Positions 54,889-62,855 of a stretch of DNA of 64,000 nt are shown piece by piece. Both the position numbers and the translations under genes were made by a program. How positions within the stretch are numbered: position 1 is the first letter of the stretch; the number at the start of each line of letters is the position of its first letter. The DNA comes from Flavobacterium circumlabens (GTDB lineage Bacteria > Bacteroidota > Bacteroidia > Flavobacteriales > Flavobacteriaceae), in assembly GCF_004345565.1 (NCBI RefSeq), contig NZ_SLWA01000002.1:248001-312000 (forward strand). The letters are read 5' to 3'. A model generated the notes under the pieces. It saw nothing but the letters and a program-made list of their open reading frames with translations. It made no database searches and had not been told where the DNA came from.

Positions 54889-54977
54889 TATCTTAAAAAA
54901 ATATTTTATTTTATGAAATACTTTATGTTTTATTAAAAAATTTTATTCTTAATTTTTTTTTATGTTATTTATAATTT

Positions 54978-54985
54978 TACTTTTG
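54978..54985 (+). promoter_or_regulatory. -7 box of precursor 1 promoter
   Basis: TACTTTTG matches TAnnTTTG. The same box, in the same surrounding sequence, recurs at 55785-55792 before precursor 2. It implies a 5' leader of roughly 115 bases. Confidence 0.55.
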
Positions 54986-55020
54986 GCAAAAATAATCTCA
55001 CTTTAGTCTCCTTAGTAATT

Positions 55021-55036
55021 ATCAAGTGCACGTGAT
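55021..55036. promoter_or_regulatory. Palindrome in precursor 1 leader
   Basis: ATCAAGTGCACGTGAT is an inverted repeat of 16 bases with one mismatched pair. It is kept unchanged at 55828-55843 before precursor 2, while neighbouring bases differ. It lies 36 bases after the -7 box, suitable for a repressor operator. Confidence 0.6.
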
Positions 55037-55106
55037 AAAAAAATTTGGAAAAAAATGTGAATATTTTAGAAATGTAAATTATTTATTAATCATCTAAAAA
55101 AGAACG

Positions 55107-55289
55107 ATGAAAAAATTAGCATTAAAAAACTTAAAAGTTAAAAAGGTTTCCAACGAGGAACAAAAATCAGTTAAAGGTGGACAAGAGGCAGAATTTTTAT
55201 CTTTATGGAGCTGTAGCGATTCAACCAAATGTTGGAACGAAAAAACAGTTACATTATCTTGTTCTAGCTGTGATTTTGGGCAAGCATAA
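55107..55289 (+). CDS. Lanthipeptide precursor 1, GG leader
   Basis: The 60-residue peptide has a lysine-rich leader MKKLALKNLKVKKVSNEEQK then SVKGG, ending in a double glycine. The 35-residue core begins QEAEFLSLWSCSDSTKCWNE and ends KTVTLSCSSCDFGQA. The core has four Cys and many Ser/Thr residues, as needed for lanthionine rings. LanC and LanB genes follow about 3.5 and 4.7 kb downstream. The leader type is the one used by many Bacteroidota RiPPs; the GG suggests cleavage by a C39-type transporter-peptidase. The gene has its own promoter, palindrome and terminator. Confidence 0.82.
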   Translation: MKKLALKNLKVKKVSNEEQKSVKGGQEAEFLSLWSCSDSTKCWNEKTVTLSCSSCDFGQA

Positions 55290-55345
55290 TGATTTAATCA
55301 ATTAATGTTTTGTAAATAAGGTAATACTTATAAAATCTATTTATT

Positions 55346-55372
55346 GGAACTACCTTCATTTAGGTAGTTTCC
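55346..55372 (+). terminator. Terminator after precursor 1
   Basis: GGAACTACCT and AGGTAGTTTCC form a stem with a 6-base loop, followed by a modest T-rich run. It is the counterpart of the stronger hairpin after precursor 2. Confidence 0.75.
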
Positions 55373-55420
55373 TTCTTATAAATTGAATATTAAAATCCTC
55401 TTGATTAATATTCTTTGCTT

Positions 55421-55675
55421 GGGTACTAATTTATGGCAAAAAATTATAGCTGTTTTATCACATAATTTTATGTCGTACATTTTATTATTTATACCAGTAT
55501 TTTTAATGAACTCAAACATTTATGTTTTCTCAGGAGACTTTTAGTTCCAAATCATATCTAATCAATGCAAAAATGATTATTCTCTTTTAGAAAATAAAGG
55601 AAATTGTTTTATTTAGGAGAGCAAACGCATAGAGATGAGACTACTTTCGAGGAAAAAGTAAAAAATTATAAAAGA
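55421..55675 (+). pseudogene. Relic of the esterase-like gene 5' end
   Basis: Base-by-base comparison with 56195-56455 shows the same order of words: GGTACTAATTTATGGCA against GGTGCTACTTTATTGCA, then AATGATTATTCT, TTTTATTTAGGAGAGCAAA against TTTTATTAGGAGAACAAA, and CTACTTTCGAGGAAAAAGT. Frameshifts and stops destroy the frame. It ends where the second copy of the promoter region begins, so it is the truncated end of a tandem duplication. Confidence 0.8.
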
Positions 55676-55784
55676 ACTTAGTAACATATCTTAAAAAAAA
55701 TATTTTATTTTATAAAATTAAGAAAATACAATGTATTTTCTTAAAATTTTTATTCTTAAAATTTTTTTATGTTATTTATAATTT

Positions 55785-55843
55785 TACTTTTGGTAAAAAT
55801 AATCTCACTATAGTTTTCTTAATAATTATCAAGTGCACGTGAT
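55785..55843 (+). promoter_or_regulatory. Promoter box and palindrome of precursor 2
   Basis: TACTTTTG (55785-55792) and ATCAAGTGCACGTGAT (55828-55843) repeat those before precursor 1 at the same spacing. Conservation of both words amid scattered changes supports a regulatory role. Confidence 0.58.
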
Positions 55844-55912
55844 GAAAAATTAGAGAAAAATGTGAATATTTTAGAAATGTAAATTATTTATTAATCATCT
55901 AAAAAAAGAACG

Positions 55913-56089
55913 ATGAAAAAATTAGCATTAAAAAATTTAAAAGTTAAAAAAGTTTCTAAAGAAGAGCAAAAAGCAGTTAAAGGTGGTTTTCTATCTTTAT
56001 GGAGCTGTAGTGATTCAACTCAATGTTGGAATGAAAAAACAGTTACACTATCTTGTTCAAGCTGTGACATGGAGCCATATCTTCAATAA
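55913..56089 (+). CDS. Lanthipeptide precursor 2, GG leader
   Basis: The 58-residue peptide starts at ATG 55913 with leader MKKLALKNLKVKKVSKEEQK then AVKGG. The 33-residue core begins FLSLWSCSDSTQCWNEKTVT and ends LSCSSCDMEPYLQ. All four Cys and most Ser/Thr match precursor 1. The two differ at the core N-terminus (QEAE is missing here) and C-terminus (MEPYLQ against FGQA), so they may yield two related products or a two-peptide agent. It lies 88 bases before the esterase-like gene, with a strong terminator between. Confidence 0.82.
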   Translation: MKKLALKNLKVKKVSKEEQKAVKGGFLSLWSCSDSTQCWNEKTVTLSCSSCDMEPYLQ

Positions 56090-56118
56090 AATAATTATAA
56101 CAAAAAGACCAATTGTTT

Positions 56119-56154
56119 AAAGGAACTACCTTTATTTAGGTAGTTCCTTTTTTT
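56119..56154 (+). terminator. Terminator between precursor 2 and the biosynthetic genes
   Basis: AAAGGAACTACCT (56119-56131) and AGGTAGTTCCTTT (56138-56150) make a perfect 13-bp stem with a 6-base loop, then a T run. Because the modification genes follow in the same direction without a clear promoter, partial read-through would give more precursor than enzyme. Confidence 0.85.
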
Positions 56155-56177
56155 AAACATGTTATTTACTATTTTCT

Positions 56178-58736
56178 ATGGATATTTTTTCGTTAGGTGC
56201 TACTTTATTGCAGAAAGTTAGATTAGTAATTCCACATACTTTTTGTATAAGGTTTTTTATGATTTTTGCAGGAATTGTAATGAATTCAACTTCTATGTTT
56301 GCCCAATATTCTTTTGGCTCTAAACTCTATTCGATGAGTGAAAAAAATGATTATTCTTTTTTGGAAAAAATTCTAAAAAACAAGCAAGTCGTTTTATTAG
56401 GAGAACAAAGTCATGGCGATGGAGCTACTTTCGAGGAAAAGGTCAAAATTATTAAATACCTAACAAATAAAGGAAAGTTTAATACAATCGTTTTTGAAAG
56501 CGGGATGTATGAAAATTATAAGGCGTGGAAATTATATTCTACAGGGAAAGCAACTTCATCAATTTATTATCAAAGCATTTATTCCTTATGGTCAACAACT
56601 CAATCGTTTCAAAAATTGTTAGATCATATTGATCGTAGAGCTATTTTAAAAGATTCAATTAAAATCATAGGTTTTGATTCGCAAGAGAAAGGAGAATTGT
56701 TTAAGAAATATTTTATTGATGATCTAAGAAAAACTTTTAATGATCGTCAAATTATTATTAATGATCAAACATATAATACAATAAAAAAAGTTTTTATTGA
56801 TAAGGATTTGAAAGAATTTGCTGATAATAAAAAAGATTCCATCTATTTATATCAACAATATGAATTGCTATTAAGTTCATTTCAAAAGATGCATAATCTT
56901 AGTAAAGATGAGAAAATGATCAAGCAGGTCGTGCTGAGTCAGATTGCTCAAGTTGATTTTGATATCAAAGTTTTACAGGGCTATAAAATTGCTTTTCAAA
57001 ATCCCAGAGATGCTCAGATGGCAAGAAACCTTATATTTTTAACAGAGTTATATCCCAACGAAAAAATGGTTTGTTGGGGAGCTTCTTATCATTTTTCAAA
57101 TCGTATCAAGGATTTTGATTATACAGATATAACCGAAGATTATCTAAAGAGGCAAGTCGCTTTGGAGCAAACAAATTCAGTTAATCCCATTTCGACTTTT
57201 GAAGATGTAAAAATGCTTGGAGATGCACATCCAATGGGTGAGTTTTTAAAGAATCATTTCAAAAGTAAAATATACAGTATTGCTTTTTCGAGTTTTGAAG
57301 GAGAATACGGAATTGCGGAAGGTAAGTCTTATCCTATTTTAACACCACCTGCAAAAAGTGTTGAGCAAACTCTTGCTCAGGATAGCAACGATAAAATCTT
57401 TCTTAATTTTGATAAAAAATTTATGGGAAAATATTATTGTTCCGCACTTGGAAATATGCCTTTAAAAGCAAATTGGAATTCCATTTTTGATGGTTTGATT
57501 TTTATAAAAACAGCATTTGCTCCTCCATTGAGCTCTTATAAAACTCGTGACATTTCTTCTGCGGATAGTCAGAATTTTTCGATATCTGGTGAAACTTTAG
57601 ATTTAGAAAGTGATAAAATTATTCCAAATGCAGATGTCTACCTAATGAATTGTAATAAAAGTGTAGTAGCCAATGACAAAGGGATGTTTCATTTTACAAT
57701 ACCAAAAAGTAGTTTTAATGATAAATTGATTATTTCAGCAATGGGTTATTATTCTGATACACTATCAGTTTCACAGTTAGAAAAATCCAATAAGGAATTA
57801 TTGCAAATTAAGCTCAAGAAAGAAACTGATATAGGATTTTCTTTGAATGAGGTTTTGATTTCTTCTTCAAGAAAGAAAATGAATAATTTGTCCGCGAAAA
57901 CAATCTTAAAAAAGGCTAAATCGGCTATCCAGTACAATTATTATCAGGCACCTTTTAATCAGAAATTCTTTTTTAGAGCACAAACCAAAAAACAAAGTGG
58001 TCTCACGTCTAATGAAAAAGCTTTTATAAATACTTATAGTCCCAATGGCTTTAAAGTCTCTCAAGATCCTGCAAGTAATTATTTTGGAGAGATACTTCAA
58101 TATAAGAATATTGCAAATACTGAATCAAAGGAAAATTGGAAAGGAATTGGTTATTTAGGTGTAATTATTTTTAGAAGCATCTTATTAAGCAACCAAAATG
58201 TACTTTATAAGACGTCTTCATTTGATCTACAAAAGGAAAAAATCATAGAGTATAATGGTAGAAAAGTTTATGTAATCAGCTTTATCAATAAAGCTCCCGA
58301 TGTATTTTCAACTGGCTTTGGAAACCCTCCTGCCAAGTCAGCTACAGGATATATTTATATAGATGTAATGTCCTTCGCTATATTGAAATTCGAACATTTT
58401 GTGGTATTGTATCCAGATCAACCTAATGATCAGGAAAATGTGATAATAGAATCAACTCATAAGATTACCGAGACATTTAAATTAGTGAATGGAAAATATT
58501 TTATGAATTACTGTAATGAAAAAGTAGAAAACAAATATTTATCCAAAAAAGACAAGAAACTTTTGAGCGAATTGAATACTAACTATGATTTGATGTCGGT
58601 AGACATATTAACCAATAACGTTGAGGTAATTTCCCGCCCGATTGACCGTTTGAAATTAGATATTAAAATCAAAGATAATCCCGTTAATTTGGATTATAAT
58701 AACTTTCTTTTGGAAGATGAAGACATCAAGTTTTAA
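56178..58736 (+). CDS. Erythromycin-esterase-like protein with CarboxypepD-like domain
   Basis: The 852-residue protein has an N-terminal hydrophobic signal region ending SMFAQ; the start could also be the ATG at residue 28. The EreA-like domain shows VVLLGEQSHGDGATFEEKVK (about 71-90), FNTIVFESGMYENYKAWKLY and MVCWGASYHFSNR. EreA-family enzymes use the conserved His/Glu residues for hydrolysis. Around 475-555 a CarboxypepD_reg-like domain follows (SGETLDLESDKIIPNADVYL, DKGMFHFTIP, SAMGYYSDTL). The last ~280 residues are unassigned. It probably acts in the periplasm. Its place between precursor and lanC suggests a step in maturation, leader trimming or self-protection; which one is not known. 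Confidence 0.7.
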   Translation: MDIFSLGATLLQKVRLVIPHTFCIRFFMIFAGIVMNSTSMFAQYSFGSKLYSMSEKNDYSFLEKILKNKQVVLLGEQSHGDGATFEEKVKIIKYLTNKGKFNTIVFESGMYENYKAWKLYSTGKATSSIYYQSIYSLWSTTQSFQKLLDHIDRRAILKDSIKIIGFDSQEKGELFKKYFIDDLRKTFNDRQIIINDQTYNTIKKVFIDKDLKEFADNKKDSIYLYQQYELLLSSFQKMHNLSKDEKMIKQVVLSQIAQVDFDIKVLQGYKIAFQNPRDAQMARNLIFLTELYPNEKMVCWGASYHFSNRIKDFDYTDITEDYLKRQVALEQTNSVNPISTFEDVKMLGDAHPMGEFLKNHFKSKIYSIAFSSFEGEYGIAEGKSYPILTPPAKSVEQTLAQDSNDKIFLNFDKKFMGKYYCSALGNMPLKANWNSIFDGLIFIKTAFAPPLSSYKTRDISSADSQNFSISGETLDLESDKIIPNADVYLMNCNKSVVANDKGMFHFTIPKSSFNDKLIISAMGYYSDTLSVSQLEKSNKELLQIKLKKETDIGFSLNEVLISSSRKKMNNLSAKTILKKAKSAIQYNYYQAPFNQKFFFRAQTKKQSGLTSNEKAFINTYSPNGFKVSQDPASNYFGEILQYKNIANTESKENWKGIGYLGVIIFRSILLSNQNVLYKTSSFDLQKEKIIEYNGRKVYVISFINKAPDVFSTGFGNPPAKSATGYIYIDVMSFAILKFEHFVVLYPDQPNDQENVIIESTHKITETFKLVNGKYFMNYCNEKVENKYLSKKDKKLLSELNTNYDLMSVDILTNNVEVISRPIDRLKLDIKIKDNPVNLDYNNFLLEDEDIKF

Positions 58737-58751
58737 ATATTTATAAAGAAA

Positions 58752-59906
58752 ATGCAGAACATAGTTTTTGAAATTGAAAAACAAATTTGGGCAACAGTAC
58801 CCAAAGAAAACAGAATAGGTATACTTAATGGTCTTTCAGGGATTGCATTGTTTTATAATTCACTTTTAGAAATTGATAATAATAATGAGTTTCAGGAAAA
58901 ATTAATAAAAATTATCGAAAGGATTAATGATATCATCTCAGATAATGTCTCTCTACCATCTTTCTGTTCAGGATTAGCAGGTTATGGATGGGTTTTATTG
59001 AGGATTAATAATGAGATAATTGATATAGATGAAGATTACTTTTTGTCACTCGATGAAATTTTGCTAGAAGAATTGACAGGACAAGCTAATGAAGATGACT
59101 ATGATTTTTTGCATGGGTCTTTAGGTATTTCTATGTACTTTGTTGAAAGATTTAAGCAAACAAAAGATGAGAGTATAAAAAGAATTTTGATTGATTATAT
59201 AACAGAATTAATCGGGAAAATATCTAAAAATTTAGAAGGAGTATTGATTAGAGAAGATGGTGTAGACAAGTGTCATTATATTTATTTTGGTATGGCACAT
59301 GGTATTGCAGGAGTAATAAATATAATGCTTTACATCAAACAAAATTTAGAAGTTCAAATAAATAATTTTGATGAATCAATTAGAACATGTATCGATTATT
59401 TAAACAAATTCAAAGGTTATAATGATAAATCAAAACAATTTTATCCGAATCATTACCTGACAGAAAATAAAACTTTTGCTCAATCTCGACTATCTTGGTG
59501 TCAAGGAGATCTTGGAATAGGTAATGCACTATATAACGCAGGGTTGTTTTTTAAAGATGCTAAATTGCAGATCGAAGGCGCTGAATTAATTGAATTTACA
59601 AAAAAAATCTCCTTAACCGATTCAGGAGTTAAAGATTTCGGTATCTGTCATGGAACTACTGGTATTATAATGCAGTATTATCTGGCAGGTAAAAGAAGTG
59701 AGTCAGATTACCAGAGTGTCATCAGTATATGGCTTGATATTTTACGAGATCAAACCAATGATTTCACCAGTTTTCTTGCGATGAATCATAAAGGTTACTT
59801 GGGGGAGACGAATATATTAGAGGGGTCAGCCGGATTAGGTCTGGTTTTACTCTCATTAGATGATAGAATAAAGCCGGATTGGCTAAACTGTTTAAATATC
59901 TACTGA
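58752..59906 (+). CDS. lanC: LanC-type lanthionine cyclase
   Basis: The 384-residue protein contains the LanC barrel motifs in order: GLSGIALFYN, FCSGLAGYGWVLLRIN, DFLHGSLGISMYFVE, YFGMAHGIAGVINIM, SWCQGDLGIGNALYNAG, DFGICHGTTGIIMQYY and LEGSAGLGLVLLSL. Zinc ligands are Cys250, Cys299 and His300. LanC adds Cys thiols to dehydrated Ser/Thr to form lanthionine rings. It is 15 bases after the esterase-like gene and 84 bases before lanB, probably one operon. Confidence 0.9.
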   Translation: MQNIVFEIEKQIWATVPKENRIGILNGLSGIALFYNSLLEIDNNNEFQEKLIKIIERINDIISDNVSLPSFCSGLAGYGWVLLRINNEIIDIDEDYFLSLDEILLEELTGQANEDDYDFLHGSLGISMYFVERFKQTKDESIKRILIDYITELIGKISKNLEGVLIREDGVDKCHYIYFGMAHGIAGVINIMLYIKQNLEVQINNFDESIRTCIDYLNKFKGYNDKSKQFYPNHYLTENKTFAQSRLSWCQGDLGIGNALYNAGLFFKDAKLQIEGAELIEFTKKISLTDSGVKDFGICHGTTGIIMQYYLAGKRSESDYQSVISIWLDILRDQTNDFTSFLAMNHKGYLGETNILEGSAGLGLVLLSLDDRIKPDWLNCLNIY

Positions 59907-59990
59907 TAAAAAATAACGAGGTTTTTAGACATTCCTTTGTAGTGTTTTATCAATTGATACAAAATCATTATAAATCAGTAATTAATATAA

Positions 59991-62855
59991 ATGCAGTTTT
60001 TTGATCACATAGTTATAAGGGCAGTTTCTTTACCAATTCAGTCTTATGAAAAAAATAGAGATGATTTGATTAAATTTTTCTCTGAAAATAAATTGTTTCA
60101 TTTATCTCTCTTGGTTTCTTCAAGAACATTATATGAAGACATTAAAAAAAATAAAGCAGCTAAGATTAGTTCCACACTAGGAAAATATTTTTCCAGAGCG
60201 CATTTTAATCCAGTCCCTTTCGGTACTTTCAGCAGCGTTAGCTGTTTGAAATGGGGCGATAATACAAATATATCTAAATCTGATTTTCTTTCATTAAAGG
60301 TTGATTTTGATAGTTTTTATTATTTAAAGAAAGTTCAGAATTTATTAAAAGAGGAATGGAGAAACTATTCTTTTTTCACTAATCCCTCTATTCACTTTTT
60401 AAGTGAGTCTAAAATCAGTTTCTATAAATATGAGATTAAATCAAATGGACTTTTTGAGTCCAGTTTTGTTGAAATTGATTATGATGAAAATATAGAATGG
60501 TTAATAAATAAATTTGAAAGAGGAGCTAAAATTGCAGAAGTTGTAATTGATCTTTTAGAAAATGGTTTCCTGGAATCTGAAATAGATAACTTCCTTTTAG
60601 AAATAATTAATGCTGGCCTTATCATTAATGAAGTAAGTTATTTTCCATATAACAAGAAATTAAAAATTAATTTCAAAGGAATAAAGTCTGCCTTAATCAG
60701 TGAAAATGTTCATCATTTGAAAAGATCTGATGATTTTGATAATTTTATTCAGGAATATATAAAGGAACAAGATACTGATTTAAAAGAAGATAATATAGGA
60801 TCTCAATTGCATAATGTAACCTCTTTCGAAGAAAATTTTGGAGTGCTAGACTCAAAAATAAAAGATAAAATTAAAAACTACATTGATTTTTGTCTCCATT
60901 ACAATAAAAGTAATACAATTAATGAACGTTTAACTGAGTTTGGAAGTGTATTTTACCATAATTTTGATGATGGTTTTGTTCCTTTGGGTAAGGTATTTAA
61001 TCCATATTCAGGTTTAAATTACAGTTCAATTAAAAGCAAAAAAAATAAAACTTTAAATTCGGAATTGCTTACTAAAATTGTTTTAGCTAAAACAGGTGAG
61101 GTTCACTTCTTATTGCCAAAAAAAGCTAGCGAAGAAATAGAAAACAACAGAAAAAGGCTTCCTGCAACTTGTACAGTTGTTTTTGAAGTTCTGTTTTGTA
61201 AAGAAACTGGAAAAGAAATAATTTATTTTAAACACTTAGGTGAAGCTTCTGCAATAAATTTAATAGCAAGGTTTGGTCACGTTACTGACAAAGTGATTGA
61301 AGATATTGTTAACTACGAAAAAAAGGTTAATGAAGGTAAAATTATTGCAGAAATCAACATGATTTCTAATTCAAGAAGCATTAATCTTTTTGCAGAACGA
61401 CAGTATTATGATTACAATGTAGCATTAAATACTTCGGGTACTGTAAACTCAAATAGTATTCCCTTGTCTGATATTTTTATACGTTATGATGGAAAAAAGT
61501 TTATCCTTATCTCAAAAAAATACAACAAGGAAATTATTCCTAGAGTTACTTCAGCAATTAACCACAAAACATCCTCTTCGGAAATTTATAAATTTTTAAA
61601 TGAGTTAAGATCACAAGATGGTGAGATTTACTCTGTTTATTTTGATTTTAATTTGTATAAAGATACATTAATGCAATATGTGCCAAGAATTTATCTTCAG
61701 GATGACATACTACTTCATCCTGCCCAAATTATGCTTGTTCATGATAATTGGAATCTTAAAGATTTTAAAGACTATTTATGGAGCATAATAAAAAGATACT
61801 CTTTTACTTCAAAAGTAACTCTGCAGGACCCAAAAGGAAATATAATCATAGACTTAGAAAGAGAAGATAACTTAGTCTTATTATTCGAACGGTTAAAAGA
61901 GACGGAGAAATTATATGTAACAGAATTTCTGTATGATTCGTTTGTCCCAGCAGTTACCAGAGATAATGATAATTTTTCTCATGAATTAATGGTTAGTGTT
62001 AAAAATACTCTATTTGAAAATAAAAAGACAAATCTAAATTTTTCAGAAGATGTTTCAGAGTTTAATAATACTCCAATTTTAGCAGATTGGCTGTATTTTG
62101 AGTTGTATTGCAATACATATGCAGAAAATGAAATCTTAAATTATATATATGATCAAATTATTTCGAAAAATAAAGTAGAGCAGTTCTTTTTTGTTCGATA
62201 CAATAATCCTGATAATCATTTAAGAGTACGATTTAAAACTAATTCAACAGCAGTAAAGAAATTTATTATCTCAAAATTGGAACAATTAAAAGTTCAGAAT
62301 TGGGTAATTAAATATCAGATACTCCCTTACAAACAGGAACTTTACAGGTATGGAGGAATGGATTTAATGTTGCTTACTGAGAATTTTTTCACTCTAGACA
62401 GTATAGATACACTGGAAAATGTTTTAAAGAAAGACTTAGAGATACAAGAAATATTTATTATCTCAGTGCTGAAACTAAAATATTATTTAAAGTTTTTTGA
62501 TCTTAATATTGAGGAAATGATATTGTTTTGCGAGAATAATATACTTTATTTTTCTAATGAGTTTAATTTAAATGCAGATATGAGAAAATCTTTTAATAAA
62601 GACTTTTCTAAAATTAAATCTGAAATAGATCTATTTGATTATAAGAACTTTTTATATGATTCAGAATTTAAAATAGTTCTTAATAATGCCTTGGATAATA
62701 GCTATCTGGTAAAATACAGTTATATATCAGCTATTTTACATATGGGTGTGAATAGGGTTTTTAATGAGAATCAAAGATTTCATGAATTTAAAATGTACTA
62801 TTTAGCAAAATGCTATTTGAATCAATTAAAATATACAACTAAAAACATAGAGTAA
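59991..62855 (+). CDS. lanB: LanB-type lanthipeptide dehydratase, full length
   Basis: The 954-residue enzyme has the N-terminal glutamylation domain with RAHFNPVPFGTFSSVSCLKW (about 69-88), a LanB signature. The middle includes RLTEFGSVFYHNFDDGFVPL and KGNIIIDLEREDNLVLLFER. The C-terminal SpaB-like elimination domain begins around 690 and carries FFVRYNNPDNHLRVRFK (about 732-748) and LPYKQELYRYGG. Both halves are in one chain, as in class I systems that use glutamyl-tRNA to dehydrate Ser/Thr. The stop overlaps the start of the next gene by one base. Confidence 0.92.
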   Translation: MQFFDHIVIRAVSLPIQSYEKNRDDLIKFFSENKLFHLSLLVSSRTLYEDIKKNKAAKISSTLGKYFSRAHFNPVPFGTFSSVSCLKWGDNTNISKSDFLSLKVDFDSFYYLKKVQNLLKEEWRNYSFFTNPSIHFLSESKISFYKYEIKSNGLFESSFVEIDYDENIEWLINKFERGAKIAEVVIDLLENGFLESEIDNFLLEIINAGLIINEVSYFPYNKKLKINFKGIKSALISENVHHLKRSDDFDNFIQEYIKEQDTDLKEDNIGSQLHNVTSFEENFGVLDSKIKDKIKNYIDFCLHYNKSNTINERLTEFGSVFYHNFDDGFVPLGKVFNPYSGLNYSSIKSKKNKTLNSELLTKIVLAKTGEVHFLLPKKASEEIENNRKRLPATCTVVFEVLFCKETGKEIIYFKHLGEASAINLIARFGHVTDKVIEDIVNYEKKVNEGKIIAEINMISNSRSINLFAERQYYDYNVALNTSGTVNSNSIPLSDIFIRYDGKKFILISKKYNKEIIPRVTSAINHKTSSSEIYKFLNELRSQDGEIYSVYFDFNLYKDTLMQYVPRIYLQDDILLHPAQIMLVHDNWNLKDFKDYLWSIIKRYSFTSKVTLQDPKGNIIIDLEREDNLVLLFERLKETEKLYVTEFLYDSFVPAVTRDNDNFSHELMVSVKNTLFENKKTNLNFSEDVSEFNNTPILADWLYFELYCNTYAENEILNYIYDQIISKNKVEQFFFVRYNNPDNHLRVRFKTNSTAVKKFIISKLEQLKVQNWVIKYQILPYKQELYRYGGMDLMLLTENFFTLDSIDTLENVLKKDLEIQEIFIISVLKLKYYLKFFDLNIEEMILFCENNILYFSNEFNLNADMRKSFNKDFSKIKSEIDLFDYKNFLYDSEFKIVLNNALDNSYLVKYSYISAILHMGVNRVFNENQRFHEFKMYYLAKCYLNQLKYTTKNIE

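Larger units (their letters stand above)
54889..56089. repeat. 806-bp tandem duplication containing both precursor genes
   Basis: The segment from about 54889 to 55680 (promoter, leader, precursor 1, terminator, start of an esterase-like gene) is repeated from about 55691 onward (promoter, leader, precursor 2, terminator, the intact gene). The two precursor start codons are 806 bases apart. The leaders are nearly identical over the last ~150 bases before each ATG. The first copy of the esterase-like 5' end has decayed, so the duplication is not very recent. Confidence 0.82.

Noticed and set aside
55107..56089. Class II two-peptide bacteriocin without modification, suggested by GG leaders
   Set aside because: Four conserved Cys with many Ser/Thr and the adjacent LanB and LanC genes favour lanthionine formation.
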